Assembly: GCF_023515995.1 (NCBI RefSeq)
Contig: NZ_CP097320.1
Location: forward strand, 1,364,001-1,428,000
Length of the DNA stretch: 64,000 bases
Direction of reading: 5' to 3'
From: Candidatus Mycobacterium methanotrophicum
Lineage (GTDB): Bacteria; Actinomycetota; Actinomycetes; Mycobacteriales; Mycobacteriaceae
Positions 18,502 through 30,312 of the stretch are shown piece after piece. Numbering within the stretch: the stretch's first letter is position 1; every line of letters starts with the position of its first letter. Below the pieces are notes generated by a model. The model searched no databases. It worked only from the letters and a program-made list of their open reading frames with translations, and was not told where the DNA came from. The position numbers and the translations under genes were made by a program.

Positions 18502-19073
18502 ATGACCGCGCGCCGGCGACGATGCAGGGCGAAGCGATGAGGAGGAGCGGCGCATGACCGCGCGCCGGCGACGATGCAGGGCGAAGCGATGAGGAGGAGC
18601 GGCGCATGACCGCGCGCCGGCGACGATGCAGGGCGAAGCGATGAGGAGGAGCGGCGCATGACCGCGCGCCGGCGACGATGCAGGGCGAAGCGATGAGGAG
18701 GAGCGGCGCATGACCGCGCGCCGGCGACGATGCAGGGCGAAGCGATGAGGAGGAGCGGCGCATGACCGCGCGCCGGCGACGATGCAGGGCGAAGCGATGA
18801 GGAGGAGCGGCGCATGACCGCGCGCCGGCGACGATGCAGGGCGAAGCGATGAGGAGGAGCGGCGCATGACCGCGCGCCGGCGACGATGCAGGGCGAAGCG
18901 ATGAGGAGGAGCGGCGCATGACCGCGCGCCGGCGACGATGCAGGGCGAAGCGATGAGGAGGAGCGGCGCATGACCGCGCGCCGGCGACGATGCAGGGCGA
19001 AGCGATGAGGAGGAGCGGCGCATGACCGCGCGCCGGCGACGATGCAGGGCGAAGCGATGAGGAGGAGCGGCGC
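18502..19073 (+). repeat. MIRU-type VNTR: 11 exact copies of a 52-bp unit
   Basis: ATG positions recur every 52 bases from 18502 to 19074 (572 bases, 11 units), with no sequence difference between copies that I could see. The core (GCCGGCGACGATGCAGGGC and GAAGCGATGAGGAGGAGCGG) is the mycobacterial interspersed repetitive unit consensus. Each unit holds a 12-codon minigene (M-T-A-R-R-R-R-C-R-A-K-R, stop TGA) followed by GGAGGAG and the ATG of the next unit. The last unit supplies the ribosome-binding site and the start of rsmI. Because 52 is not a multiple of three, reading frames rotate between units. Confidence 0.92.
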
Positions 19074-19922
19074 ATGACCGGTGGTCGACTGTTGCTGGGT
19101 GCGACGCCGCTCGGTCAGCCGTCCGATGCCTCACCGCGGCTGATCGCCGCGCTGTCGTCGGCCGACATAGTGGCCGCCGAGGACACCCGCCGGGTGCGAA
19201 CACTGGCCAAGGCGCTCGATGTTCGGATCGGCGGCAATATCGTCAGCTTCTTCGATCACGTCGAGGCGTCCCGCGTGCCTGAGCTGGTCGACGCGATCGG
19301 CGCGGGCGCTACGGTGCTGGTGGTCAGCGACGCCGGGATGCCGCTGATCAACGACCCCGGCCACCGGCTGGTGGCGGCGTGCCTCGACGCCGGTCTGCCG
19401 GTGCGGTGTCTGCCGGGGCCGTCGGCGGTGACCACCGCGCTGGCGGTCTCGGGCATGCCGTCGGACAAGTTCTGCTTCGAGGGATTTGCGCCGCGCAAGC
19501 ATTCGGCGCGCAGGGCTTGGCTGGCATCGCTGGCCGACGAGCGGCGCACGACGGTGTTCTTCGAATCGCCGCGCCGGATACCCGCATGCCTGCGTGATGC
19601 AGTCGAACAACTCGGCGGCGACCGGCGGGCCGCGGTGTGCCGAGAGCTGACCAAGGTGCACGAGGAAGTGGTGCGCGGAGCGCTGGCCGAACTGGCGGCG
19701 TGGGCGGCCGACGGCGTGCTGGGCGAGATCACCGTCGTGCTGGCCGGCGCCATCCCGCGCGCCGACCTGTCGGCGGTGGTGACCCAGGTGAGTGCTCTGG
19801 TCGATGCGGGGATGGGCGTCAAAGACGCCTGCGCGCAGGTGATTGCCGCTACGCCGGGAGCACCGTCACGGCGTGAGCTCTACGACGCGGTGCTGCGCGC
19901 CGGGCGACGATGCGCGCCGTGA
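19074..19922 (+). CDS. rsmI: 16S rRNA (cytidine1402-2'-O)-methyltransferase
   Basis: 282 residues with the tetrapyrrole-methylase fold: LLLGATPLGQPSDASPR at the start, AAEDTRRVRTLAKAL, SDAGMPLINDPGHRLV and LPGPSAVTTALAVSGMP. RsmI methylates the ribose of C1402 in the decoding centre with SAM. The ATG at 19074 is the ATG expected for the next repeat unit, with GGAGGAG eight bases upstream, so its translation start is supplied by the array. Synteny gives Rv1003. The last 57 bases overlap the end of the convergent pabB. Confidence 0.93.
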   Translation: MTGGRLLLGATPLGQPSDASPRLIAALSSADIVAAEDTRRVRTLAKALDVRIGGNIVSFFDHVEASRVPELVDAIGAGATVLVVSDAGMPLINDPGHRLVAACLDAGLPVRCLPGPSAVTTALAVSGMPSDKFCFEGFAPRKHSARRAWLASLADERRTTVFFESPRRIPACLRDAVEQLGGDRRAAVCRELTKVHEEVVRGALAELAAWAADGVLGEITVVLAGAIPRADLSAVVTQVSALVDAGMGVKDACAQVIAATPGAPSRRELYDAVLRAGRRCAP

Positions 19923-21182
19923 AGCGGCGGGCTGAGGAGGCGGGCAATTGGTTCGCGCAGCTGAGCCGGCACCCGCCTCGAGAATGGGCGCCGCTTTGTG
20001 CAGGCATTCGTCCCATTCGGCGTCGGCGTCTGAGTCGGCGGTGATTCCGCCGCCAGAGCCCAGCACCGGGTTACCGGCCGGGTCGAATTCCACGGTGCGG
20101 ATCGCGACGTTCAGCTCACAGCCGGCGACCGGCGATGCCAAACCGACTGTGCCGCAATATACTCCACGCCTAGCCTGCTCCCACTGCGAAATCAGTTGTC
20201 GGGCACGGAGTTTAGGAGTACCGGTAACCGAAGCCGGCGGGAAGGCGGCGTCGAGCAATACCGATGTCGGCAGCTCGACCGGCACCAGCGCCGACACAGT
20301 GGACACCAGGTGCCATACGCCCGGCGCGGGCCGCACCACCAGCAGCTCGGGCACGGCCACCGAGCCGGTGACGGCGACGCGACCCAGGTCATTGCGGACC
20401 AGGTCCACGATCATGATGTTCTCGGCGACGTCCTTGACCGAGGCTCGCAGCGACGAGGGCGGGGCGTCGAGCGGCAGCGTGCCTTTGATCGGGCTCGATG
20501 TGACGACCTCACCGCGACGGCGCAAAAACAGCTCCGGCGACAGCGAGGCCACCGCCCCCCACGGTCCGGCGACGAACGCGGCCCGCGCCGGTGCGGTGCG
20601 CGCAACACCGTCGAGGAAGAAATCCAGCGGTTCGCCGGTGATCGTGCCGGCGAACCGGGTGCACACGCAGGCCTGGTAGACCTCGCCCGCGCGGATCGCC
20701 TCCAGGCAGGCCAGCACTCCGCTGCGATGCGCCCGACGGTCGGCGGCGTCCCAGTCGATGCGGTAGGGCCGCGGCGACACCGGGCCCGTCAGGGCCTCCG
20801 ATAGCCACGCCGGCATCGGGGCACCGGACAGGCTCTCGTACCACCACTGCCGGTCACGATCGAGGCGCAGTACGCAGTCCGTCCATCCGCCCGCGGCGTC
20901 GGGTATTCGCGGGGGCCGTCCGTCGGCGCCCGGATCGGGGTAAGACAGGTAGCCGATCCAGCCACCGCCCACTGTCGTGCGGTCTGCACCCGGTCGCACG
21001 GCGAACGCATCGGCGGTATCGACGGGTCGCACCGACACACTCGGCGCGATCACCGCCAGCGCACCGAACCAGTCACCGGTCAGCGCAGCCGGCGGCGGCA
21101 GATCCAGCCGGTTGGTGGCGTCGCCGATGGCGCGCAGCACCTCGGGAGCGCCGCCAAGATCGCCGAGCCGGTCGATTCTCAC
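19866..21182 (-). CDS. pabB: Aminodeoxychorismate synthase component I
   Basis: 438 residues from GTG 21182 (RIDRLGDLGGAPEVL). The chorismate-binding domain shows GEVYQACVCTRF, SPIKGTLPLD with the catalytic Lys of PabB-type enzymes, ENIMIVDLVRNDLG and FPPASVTGTPK, and ends with GSGGGITADSD. It adds ammonia (delivered by a glutaminase partner) to chorismate for p-aminobenzoate and folate. The C-terminal 40 residues or so (Ala/Pro-rich) lie beyond the conserved domain and include the overlap with rsmI. Confidence 0.9.
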   Translation of the reverse strand: MRIDRLGDLGGAPEVLRAIGDATNRLDLPPPAALTGDWFGALAVIAPSVSVRPVDTADAFAVRPGADRTTVGGGWIGYLSYPDPGADGRPPRIPDAAGGWTDCVLRLDRDRQWWYESLSGAPMPAWLSEALTGPVSPRPYRIDWDAADRRAHRSGVLACLEAIRAGEVYQACVCTRFAGTITGEPLDFFLDGVARTAPARAAFVAGPWGAVASLSPELFLRRRGEVVTSSPIKGTLPLDAPPSSLRASVKDVAENIMIVDLVRNDLGRVAVTGSVAVPELLVVRPAPGVWHLVSTVSALVPVELPTSVLLDAAFPPASVTGTPKLRARQLISQWEQARRGVYCGTVGLASPVAGCELNVAIRTVEFDPAGNPVLGSGGGITADSDADAEWDECLHKAAPILEAGAGSAARTNCPPPQPAASRRASSPGAQHRVVELTP

Positions 21183-21205
21183 CTGTCCAGCTTGGTGTGT
21201 TGGGC

Positions 21206-21260
21206 GAGCAGACGCAAAAGCCCCCGACACGCCGAGCTAAAAGGGCTTTTGTGTCTGCTC
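21206..21260. terminator. Long hairpin between pabB and the sigma-factor remnant
   Basis: GAGCAGACGCAAAAGCCC (21206-21223) pairs with GGGCTTTTGTGTCTGCTC (21243-21260), 17 of 18 positions, loop 19 bases. It sits downstream of the minus-strand sigma remnant. Its outer arm is the same as that of the hairpin at 29671. Confidence 0.65.
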
Positions 21261-21272
21261 TGCCGAGGAAGC

Positions 21273-22052
21273 TCAGCCGCGGCTGAGCTCGTGTGGAGTT
21301 GTCAGTCTGGTCAGCTTGTCGGGGTTGCGCATCGCGTAGAAGTTGGTGATCTTGCCGTCGAGGATCTCGATGGTGAACACGCCCTCGAGCAGGTCGCCGC
21401 GGTACATCAGGACGGCCGGGGCGGCGTTGCACACCACCATCTCCACGCGGACCTCGGGAATTTGGGCGGCTCGGCCCACCAGCCCGACGACAGCCCGAGC
21501 GACTTTTTCGGCTCCGAGCACCGGTCGGCGCGCCGCGCTGGCCTTACCGCCGCTGTCGGCGGTCCATGCCACGTCGGGTGCCAGCGTTGCCATCACGGTC
21601 TCGACGTCGCCGCTGGCCGCTGCGGCCATGAACTCTGCGGTGATACGCGCGCTCTGCTCCGGGTCCACCGGCGAAAAGCGCCTGCGCCGGGCCTGCACGT
21701 GTTCGCGGGCCCGATGGGCGACTTGCCGCACCGCCGCCACGGATTTGCCTACTGCGGCGGCGATTTCGTCATAATCGAAGCCGAACACCTCGCGCAGCAC
21801 GAACACTGCACGTTCGTCAGGGCCCAACGTCTCCAGCAGTACCAGCATTGCCATCGAAACCGATTCGGCCAGTATGACGTCCGCCGAGGCGTCCTGCTCC
21901 TCGAGCAGCAGCGGCTCGGGCCGCTTGCCGCCCTTGAACCAGAAGTACGAGCCGGGCTCGGTGGCCTCACGGCGGATCGCCCACACCGTCGCCTTGCAGA
22001 TGGTCTCCTTGAGCGACGCGGTGATCCGGCCACTGATGACGGCAGGCCCCAA
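21273..22052 (-). pseudogene. ECF41/SigJ-like sigma factor, 5' truncated
   Basis: The frame encodes part of a region-2 to region-4 linker (ASADVILAESVSMAMLVLLETLGPDERAVFVLREVFGFDYDEIAAAVGKSVAAVRQVAHRAREHV is the sigma region 4, read in short blocks). A SnoaL-like C-terminal domain follows (AFMAAAASGDVETVMATLAPDVAW, then NPDKLTRL), which defines ECF41 factors. Region 2, needed to bind the -10 element and core polymerase, is absent, and the first 40 residues do not look conserved. Normal members are about 300 residues with about 80 more at the N-terminus. It is probably a remnant, cut off where metG now lies. Confidence 0.7.
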
Positions 22053-22096
22053 ATCGCTAGCGCATCAGCGTAATTCCTTCGTGCGCACAGGGCGAC

Positions 22097-23641
22097 TCAT
22101 TCGGCTTGGTAGCGCGGGAACACGCCGGTGGGCGCCGGCAGCACCGTGCCGGGCGCCAGGCGCGCACCGACCGCGGCGAATGTCCACTGGTCCTCCGGCT
22201 GGCCAAGCAATTCCAACAGCTTGCCCGCCGACTCGGGCATCACCGGCTGGATCAACAACGCTGCGATTCGCACCACCTCGCACGTGGTGTAAAGCACGGT
22301 AGCGAAACGGATCTGGTCTGCTTCCGAGTCGCTCTTGCGCAACACCCACGGCTGCTGCGCGGAGAAGTATCTGTTCGCACCGCCGAGCATCAGCCAAATC
22401 GCCTCAAGTGCCAAATGCATTGCCTGGCAATTGAACTCGGTGCGCACCCGGTCGAGCAGGCCATCGGCGGCAGCCAGCAATTCGGTGTCGTCGGCGGTGA
22501 AATCACCTGGCGTCGGGACGATTCCGTCGAGATTCTTCGCCACCATCGACAGCGATCGCTGCGCCAGGTTGCCCAACTCATTGGCCAGGTCGGCGTTGGT
22601 CCGGGCGATGATCGCCTCTTCGCTGTAGCTGCCGTCCTGGCCGAAGGGCACTTCGCGCAGGAAGAAGTAGCGCACCTGGTCCACGCCGAACTCGTCGACC
22701 AGAGCGACGGGATCGATTACGTTGCCGACCGATTTGCTCATCTTCTCGCCGCTGTTAAGCACGAAGCCGTGCGCGAAAACCCTTCTCGGCAGCTCAATTC
22801 CGGCGGACATCAGAAATGCCGGCCAGTAGACGGCGTGGAATCGGATGATGTCCTTGCCGATCATGTGTACGTCGGCCGGCCAATAGCGGCGGAACAGCTC
22901 GGAGTCGGTGTGTGGGTAGCCGACTCCGGTGAGGTAGTTGGTCAGCGCGTCGACCCAGACGTACATGACGTGGTCGGGGTGGTCCGGAACCGGCACCCCC
23001 CAGTCGAACGACGTGCGCGAGATCGACAGATCTTTCAACCCGCCGGAGACGAAGCTGACCACCTCGTTGCGGCGCACCTGGGGTCCGATGAAGTCCGGAT
23101 TGGCCTGGTAGTGAGCCAGCAGCTTGTCGCCGTACGCTGACAGCCGGAAGAAATAGGTCTGCTCTTCTGTCCAGGTGACCGGGGTGCCGGTTTCGACGGC
23201 GATGCGGGTACCGGTGGCGTCGAGAGCCGTTTCGTCTTCGGTGAAGTAGCGCTCGTCGCGCACCGAATACCAGCCGGAGTAGGTGTCCAGGTAGATGTCG
23301 CCGGCATCGGCCATCCGCTGCCAGATGGCCACCGACGCCGCGTGGTGGTCGGCATCGGTGGTGCGGATGAACCGGTCGAACGAGATGTTGAGCTTGTCTT
23401 GCAGCCGCTGAAACACGTCGGAGTTCCGCTTGGCAAGGTCTCGCGGCGACAGGCCTTCGGCGGCGGCTGCCTGCGCCATTTTCAGGCCGTGCTCATCGGT
23501 TCCGGTCAGGAAGCGCACGTCGAAGCCATCGAGCCGCTTGAAGCGCGCGATGGCGTCCGTGGCGATGTACTCGTAAGCGTGCCCGATGTGCGGGTCGCCG
23601 TTCGGGTACGTGATCGCGGTGGTGACGTAGTAGGGCCTCAT
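22097..23641 (-). CDS. metG: Methionyl-tRNA synthetase
   Basis: 514 residues, class I synthetase. The ATP-binding HIGH motif is at the start ([15 protein letters not shown]) and the KMSKS loop reads [13 protein letters not shown]. The anticodon-binding helical domain follows and no C-terminal tRNA-binding extension is present, which is usual for mycobacterial MetS (Rv1007c). It charges tRNA-Met. It is divergent from tatD with only 24 bases between the start codons, so the two promoters overlap. Confidence 0.95.
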   Translation of the reverse strand: MRPYYVTTAITYPNGDPHIGHAYEYIATDAIARFKRLDGFDVRFLTGTDEHGLKMAQAAAAEGLSPRDLAKRNSDVFQRLQDKLNISFDRFIRTTDADHHAASVAIWQRMADAGDIYLDTYSGWYSVRDERYFTEDETALDATGTRIAVETGTPVTWTEEQTYFFRLSAYGDKLLAHYQANPDFIGPQVRRNEVVSFVSGGLKDLSISRTSFDWGVPVPDHPDHVMYVWVDALTNYLTGVGYPHTDSELFRRYWPADVHMIGKDIIRFHAVYWPAFLMSAGIELPRRVFAHGFVLNSGEKMSKSVGNVIDPVALVDEFGVDQVRYFFLREVPFGQDGSYSEEAIIARTNADLANELGNLAQRSLSMVAKNLDGIVPTPGDFTADDTELLAAADGLLDRVRTEFNCQAMHLALEAIWLMLGGANRYFSAQQPWVLRKSDSEADQIRFATVLYTTCEVVRIAALLIQPVMPESAGKLLELLGQPEDQWTFAAVGARLAPGTVLPAPTGVFPRYQAE

Positions 23642-23653
23642 CGAGACTCACCC

Positions 23654-23659
23654 TATTGT
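23654..23659 (+). promoter_or_regulatory. -10 element for leaderless tatD
   Basis: TATTGT matches TANNNT and ends six bases before the GTG at 23666, the spacing expected for a leaderless message. It lies within 24 bases separating metG and tatD. Confidence 0.45.
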
Positions 23660-23665
23660 GTGCGG

Positions 23666-24505
23666 GTGAGTTCCAAACGCCAGCCGCCGCCGGCTCCCGA
23701 GCCGTTGAGCCCGCTGATCGACGCGCACACCCACCTCGACGCGTGCGGCGCGCAGGACGGTGACGACGTGCGCGCGATCGTCAGCCGCGCCGCGGCGGTC
23801 GGCGTCGTCGCGGTGGTCACCGTCGCCGACGACCTGGCCTCGGCGCGGTGGGCGACACAGGCCGCCGAGTGGGATCCGCGGGTCTACGCCGCGGTCGCGC
23901 TGCACCCGACCCGCGCCGGCGCGCTCACCGATGCCGCCCGAGCCGAGATCGAACGGTTAGCCGACTACCCGCGCGTGGTGGCCATCGGCGAGACCGGGAT
24001 GGACTTGTACTGGCCGGGCCGGCTGGAGGGGTGCGCGGAGCCGGCGCTGCAGCGGGAGGCCTTCGCGTGGCACATCGATCTGGCCAAACGGACCGGTAAG
24101 CCGCTGATGATCCACAACCGGGACGCCGACGCCGCGGTGCTCGACGTGCTGCGTGCCGAGGGCGCGCCGGACACCGTGATCTTCCATTGCTTCTCCTCGG
24201 ATAGCGATATGGCTCGCGCGTGCGTCGACGGCGGCTGGTTGGTCAGCCTGTCCGGGACGGTGAGTTTCCGTAACGCCCGTGAGCTGCGCGAAGCCGTCCC
24301 ACTCGTCCCGTTGGCGCAGCTGCTGGTGGAGACCGACGCACCGTTTTTGACCCCGCATCCGCATCGCGGTGCGCCCAACGAGCCATACTGCCTGCCTTAC
24401 ACTGTTCGGGCGCTGGCCGAACTCGTTGATCGGCCGGCCGACGAACTGGCCGAGGCGACCACCGGCAATGCCCGGCGGGCCTACCGACTGGCCGCAGAGG
24501 GTTAA
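23666..24505 (+). CDS. tatD: TatD-family metal-dependent DNase
   Basis: 279 residues from GTG 23666 (an in-frame GTG at 23660 is also possible). Metal ligands of the TIM-barrel hydrolase are visible: LIDAHTHLDACG, GETGMDLYW, MIHNRDAD, IFHCFS and ETDAPFLTPHP. TatD proteins are 3'-5' exonucleases and AP-type DNases of the cytosol. It precedes rpfB, ksgA and ispE as in M. tuberculosis (Rv1008). Confidence 0.92.
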   Translation: MSSKRQPPPAPEPLSPLIDAHTHLDACGAQDGDDVRAIVSRAAAVGVVAVVTVADDLASARWATQAAEWDPRVYAAVALHPTRAGALTDAARAEIERLADYPRVVAIGETGMDLYWPGRLEGCAEPALQREAFAWHIDLAKRTGKPLMIHNRDADAAVLDVLRAEGAPDTVIFHCFSSDSDMARACVDGGWLVSLSGTVSFRNARELREAVPLVPLAQLLVETDAPFLTPHPHRGAPNEPYCLPYTVRALAELVDRPADELAEATTGNARRAYRLAAEG

Positions 24506-24578
24506 TAGTCCGTTAATGCGGTGGCCGCGGAGTTGCTCTATCGAGGCCGGTTCGTTACCGTCTTGTGATCGAACGGTG

Positions 24579-26712
<2,134 letters not shown>

Positions 26713-26762
26713 CCGCTCAACGGGTAGGGGTTTGCCGGCCGCGAGCGATAAAGTCGCGTGCG

Positions 26763-27719
26763 ATGCCGACGGACCCGAACACCGCCGCTCAGTGGGCGCC
26801 CACTGGGTCGGTTACCGTTCGGGCGCCCGGCAAGATCAACCTCTATTTGGCCGTCGGCGCTCGGCGGGAGAACGGCTATCACGACCTGACGACGGTGTTC
26901 CACGCGGTTTCCCTGGTCGACGAGATCACGGTCCGCAACGCCGACGTGCTGTCGCTCGAGATCAGCGGCGAGGGCGCCGGTCAGCTACCCCTCGACGAGC
27001 GCAATCTCGCGTGGCAGGCCGCCGAGCTGATGGCTGACCACGTCGGCCGGGCGTCCGATGTCTCGATCGCGATCGACAAGTCCATCCCGGTGGCCGGCGG
27101 TATGGGGGGTGGCAGTGCGGACGCGGCGGCGGTGCTGGTCGCGGTCAACGCGCTATGGGAACTCGGCGTGCCGCGCCGCGACCTGCACATGCTCGCCGCG
27201 AAGCTGGGCAGCGACGTGCCGTTCGCGCTGAACGGGGGCACCGCGCTGGGCACCGGTCGCGGCGAGGAACTGGCTACTGTGCTGGCCCGCAACACCTTCC
27301 ATTGGGTGCTGGCGTTCGCCGAGGGTGGGTTGTCCACCCCGGCGGTGTTCGCCGAGCTGGACCGGCTCAGGGAAGTTGGGCAGCCGCCAACGCTCGACGA
27401 GCCCGGCCCGCTTCTGGCGGCGCTGGCGGCCGGTGACCCGGAGCGGCTGGCGCCGCTGCTGGGCAATGAACTGCAGGCGGCCGCGCTGAGCAAGGCTCCG
27501 GCGTTACGCCGCGTCCTACGCGCCGGCATCGAGGCGGGGGCGCTGGCCGGAATCGTGTCCGGTTCCGGACCGACATGTACGTTTCTGTGCCGGTCTGCAC
27601 CCGCTGCGGTGGACGTGGGCACCGAGCTGTCCGGGGTCGGTGTTTGCCGCACGGTGCGCGTCGCCAGCGGGCCGGTGCACGGCGCGCGGGTGGTGTCGGC
27701 GCCCGGCACCAGTGTGTGA
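26763..27719 (+). CDS. ispE: 4-diphosphocytidyl-2-C-methyl-D-erythritol kinase
   Basis: 318 residues, GHMP kinase. The ATP-binding loop [17 protein letters not shown], the early [11 protein letters not shown] strand with the catalytic Lys region, and the C-terminal [13 protein letters not shown] motif are intact. It phosphorylates CDP-methylerythritol in the MEP isoprenoid pathway. Third gene of the rpfB-ksgA-ispE operon, 50 bases after ksgA. Confidence 0.95.
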   Translation: MPTDPNTAAQWAPTGSVTVRAPGKINLYLAVGARRENGYHDLTTVFHAVSLVDEITVRNADVLSLEISGEGAGQLPLDERNLAWQAAELMADHVGRASDVSIAIDKSIPVAGGMGGGSADAAAVLVAVNALWELGVPRRDLHMLAAKLGSDVPFALNGGTALGTGRGEELATVLARNTFHWVLAFAEGGLSTPAVFAELDRLREVGQPPTLDEPGPLLAALAAGDPERLAPLLGNELQAAALSKAPALRRVLRAGIEAGALAGIVSGSGPTCTFLCRSAPAAVDVGTELSGVGVCRTVRVASGPVHGARVVSAPGTSV

Positions 27720-27819
27720 CATCGGCCAGAATCGGTGCGTGAGTTTGGCAGTCCCTTAAGAGGAGTTTAAGATGTTGGACGGTGACGGATACCGGTGAAG
27801 AAAAGCGCCTGGTTCTCCC

Positions 27820-27842
27820 GCCCGCCGGCCATGCCGGCGGGC
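27820..27842 (+). terminator. Perfect hairpin after ispE
   Basis: GCCCGCCGGC (27820-27829) pairs perfectly with GCCGGCGGGC (27833-27842) around a three-base loop; no long T tract follows, as is common for mycobacterial terminators. It ends the rpfB operon. The remaining part of 27720-28023 contains no gene I would defend and presumably carries the pks16 promoter. Confidence 0.6.
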
Positions 27843-28023
27843 GTTGTGTGAACGCAACCGGTGGTGTCCCCGCTGCAACTGCGACGTTGCGCGAGGTTAC
27901 TGATTCATCACCGTTTCGAGACGAAATTGCTCCCCAATCGTGGGCAGGCGGCTGCACCAAAGTGTGGTTGAGCAGGAGCAGCATTAGATGCTGGGCGTTG
28001 GCACCGGAACCGAGGAGGCTACC

Positions 28024-29661
28024 GTGAGCAGGTTTACCGAGAACATGTTCCGCAACGCTCACGAGAGCACAAAGGGCATGGTGACCGGCGAGCCGCACCA
28101 CCCGGTTCGGCGCACCTGGCTCGAGGTGCACGAGCGTGCCCGCCGCGTGGCCGGCGGCCTGGCGGCGGCCGGGATCGGCCACGGTGACGCGATCGGCGTG
28201 CTCGCTGGAGCGCCGGTGGAAATCGCGCCGACCGCTCAGGGGCTGTGGATGCGCGGCGCCAGCCTGACCATGCTGCACCAGCCCACACCGCGCACCGACC
28301 TCGAGTCGTGGGCCAAGGACACCACGATCGTCGTCGACATGATCGAGGCCAAGGCGGTGGTTGTCTCCGAGCCGTTCATGCCGGCCGTGCCGGTGCTCGC
28401 GGGACGCGGTCTCAAAGTGCTGACCATCGAGCAACTGCTGGCGTCCGACCCGATCGACCCTGTCGACACCGATGAGGACGACCTGGCGTTGATGCAGCTG
28501 ACGTCGGGCTCCACCGGTTCGCCGAAGGCCGTGCACATCACCCACCGCAACATCTACTCCAACGCCGAGGCGATGTTCGTCGCCGCCAAGATGGATCCCA
28601 GCGGCAACGATGTGATGCTCAGCTGGCTGCCGTGTTTTCACGACATGGGCATGGTCGGCTTCTTGACCGTGCCGATGTACTTCGGTGTCGAACTGGTCAA
28701 GGTCACGCCGATGGACTTCCTGCGCGACACGTTGTTGTGGGCCAAGCTCATCGACAAGTACGGCGGCACCATGACGGCCGCCCCCAACTTCGCCTACGCC
28801 CTGTTCGCCAAACGGCTGCGCAACCAGGCCACCCCGGGCCAGTTCGACCTGTCGACTCTGCGCTTCGCGCTCTCCGGCGCCGAGCCGGTGGACCCCGCCG
28901 ACGTCGAGGATCTGATCGACGCCGGAAAGCCTTTCGGGTTGCGACCCGAGGCCGTCATGCCCGCCTACGGGATGGCCGAAACCACGCTGGCGGTGTCGTT
29001 CTCCGAACTCGGCGACGGGCTGGTGGTCGACGACGTGGATGCCGATCTGTTGGCCGCGTTGCGCCGCGCCGTGCCCGCCACCAAGGGCAATACCCGTCGG
29101 CTGGCCTCACTCGGGCCGCTGCTGCACGGCATCGAGGCCCGCATCGTCGATGAGAACGGCGCGGTGTTGCCGCCGCGCGGGGTCGGCGTCATCGAGTTGC
29201 GCGGTGAGCCGGTCACCCCGGGCTACACCACGATGGGCGGGTTCATCCCGGCGCAGGATGAGCACGGCTGGTATGACACCGGCGACCTCGGCTACCTGAT
29301 GGAGAACGGCCACATCGTGGTGTGCGGTCGGGTCAAGGACGTCATCATCATGGCCGGCCGCAACATCTATCCGACCGACATCGAGCGCGCCGCTTGCCGG
29401 GTCGAGGGCGTCCGACCTGGTTGCGCGGTGGCCGTGCGCCTTGACGCCGGTCATGCCCGCGAGACCTTCGCCGTCGCAGTCGAATCCAACGCGCACCAGG
29501 ATCCCGCCGAAGTGCGTCGCATCGAGCACCAGGTGGCCCACGAGGTGGTCAGAGAGGTCGACATGCGGCCGCGCAACGTCGTGGTGCTGGGCCCCGGGAC
29601 GATCCCGAAGACGCCGTCGGGCAAGCTGCGACGGGCCAACTCGGTCACACTGGTCACCTAA
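28024..29661 (+). CDS. pks16: Fatty-acyl-AMP ligase-like enzyme Pks16
   Basis: 545 residues from GTG 28024 ([11 protein letters not shown]). Adenylate-forming motifs: [12 protein letters not shown] (phosphate loop), [14 protein letters not shown] (typical of the FAAL group), [18 protein letters not shown] and the C-terminal catalytic Lys in [10 protein letters not shown]. Despite the name it has no polyketide synthase domain. It activates an unknown fatty or other carboxylic acid (Rv1013 by synteny). It converges on pth across a strong hairpin. Confidence 0.92.
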   Translation: MSRFTENMFRNAHESTKGMVTGEPHHPVRRTWLEVHERARRVAGGLAAAGIGHGDAIGVLAGAPVEIAPTAQGLWMRGASLTMLHQPTPRTDLESWAKDTTIVVDMIEAKAVVVSEPFMPAVPVLAGRGLKVLTIEQLLASDPIDPVDTDEDDLALMQLTSGSTGSPKAVHITHRNIYSNAEAMFVAAKMDPSGNDVMLSWLPCFHDMGMVGFLTVPMYFGVELVKVTPMDFLRDTLLWAKLIDKYGGTMTAAPNFAYALFAKRLRNQATPGQFDLSTLRFALSGAEPVDPADVEDLIDAGKPFGLRPEAVMPAYGMAETTLAVSFSELGDGLVVDDVDADLLAALRRAVPATKGNTRRLASLGPLLHGIEARIVDENGAVLPPRGVGVIELRGEPVTPGYTTMGGFIPAQDEHGWYDTGDLGYLMENGHIVVCGRVKDVIIMAGRNIYPTDIERAACRVEGVRPGCAVAVRLDAGHARETFAVAVESNAHQDPAEVRRIEHQVAHEVVREVDMRPRNVVVLGPGTIPKTPSGKLRRANSVTLVT

Positions 29662-29670
29662 AGCTGCGGC

Positions 29671-29726
29671 GAACAGACGCAGAATCGCACGAATTGGTCG
29701 TCGAACGTGCGATTCTGCGTCTGCTC
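29671..29726. terminator. Bidirectional hairpin between pks16 and pth
   Basis: GAACAGACGCAGAATCGCAC (29671-29690) pairs with GTGCGATTCTGCGTCTGCTC (29707-29726), 19 of 20 positions, 16-base loop. It lies exactly between the two convergent stop codons (29661 and 29734) and would serve both genes. Confidence 0.75.
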
Positions 29727-29733
29727 GCGCGGA

Positions 29734-30309
29734 TTACCAGGCGTGTACGCGGTTTTGGGCAGGCACCAGACCCAGCTCGACGAGCAACTCGGTGGCATCG
29801 GCGGCCTGCTCGCAAATCGTCGGCACCTCAGGGCGTTCGGCGGCGGTGAAGTTCTCCAGCACGAATGCCGCCGGGTCCTTGCGCCCCGGCGGTCGGCCGA
29901 TCCCGACCCGCACCCGCTGAAAGTCCTTGTTGCCCAACGCGGCCGCAACCGAGCGCAGCCCGTTGTGACCACCCTCGCCGCCGCCGATTTTCAGCCGGAT
30001 CTGCCCGAAGTCGATGTCCAGGTCGTCGTGGATGACCACCAGGTCGGCGGCGTCCACCGAATAGAACTTGGCCAGTGGGCCCACTTGGCGGCCGGACTCG
30101 TTCATATAGCAGCGCGGCTTGGCCAGCACCACCGACCGTCCACCGAGTCTGCCGGTGACAATCTCCGCGCCTGAACGCTTGTGCGCCTTGAAGGTTGAAC
30201 CCAGCCGCGCGCCAAGCCGGTCGGCCACCATGAACCCCAGATTGTGCCGGGTCTGGGCATAGGTTGATCCCGGGTTGCCCAGGCCGACCACCAACAGCGG
30301 GTCGGCCAT
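29734..30309 (-). CDS. pth: Peptidyl-tRNA hydrolase
   Basis: 191 residues. Motifs of the bacterial Pth1 family: [20 protein letters not shown] with the catalytic His, [14 protein letters not shown] with the catalytic Asp, and [13 protein letters not shown]. It releases peptides from prematurely dropped peptidyl-tRNA. It follows rplY with three bases between stop and start, as in Rv1015c-Rv1014c. Confidence 0.95.
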   Translation of the reverse strand: MADPLLVVGLGNPGSTYAQTRHNLGFMVADRLGARLGSTFKAHKRSGAEIVTGRLGGRSVVLAKPRCYMNESGRQVGPLAKFYSVDAADLVVIHDDLDIDFGQIRLKIGGGEGGHNGLRSVAAALGNKDFQRVRVGIGRPPGRKDPAAFVLENFTAAERPEVPTICEQAADATELLVELGLVPAQNRVHAW

Positions 30310-30312
30310 GAG

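Noticed and set aside
18502..19073. CRISPR array
   Set aside because: Units are joined head to tail with no unique spacers, and no cas gene is near; it is a MIRU-type VNTR.
18458..19203. Long minus-strand ORFs through the tandem repeat, including a 758-residue extension of Pmt and 165-205-residue Ser/Arg-rich proteins
   Set aside because: The 52-bp repeat has no stop on the minus strand and rotates frames, so it creates artificial ORFs; the Pmt family begins at TAPPDELV (GTG 18477).
27782..28027. 81-residue ORF between ispE and pks16
   Set aside because: It spans a perfect terminator hairpin and overlaps the pks16 start; no conserved feature.
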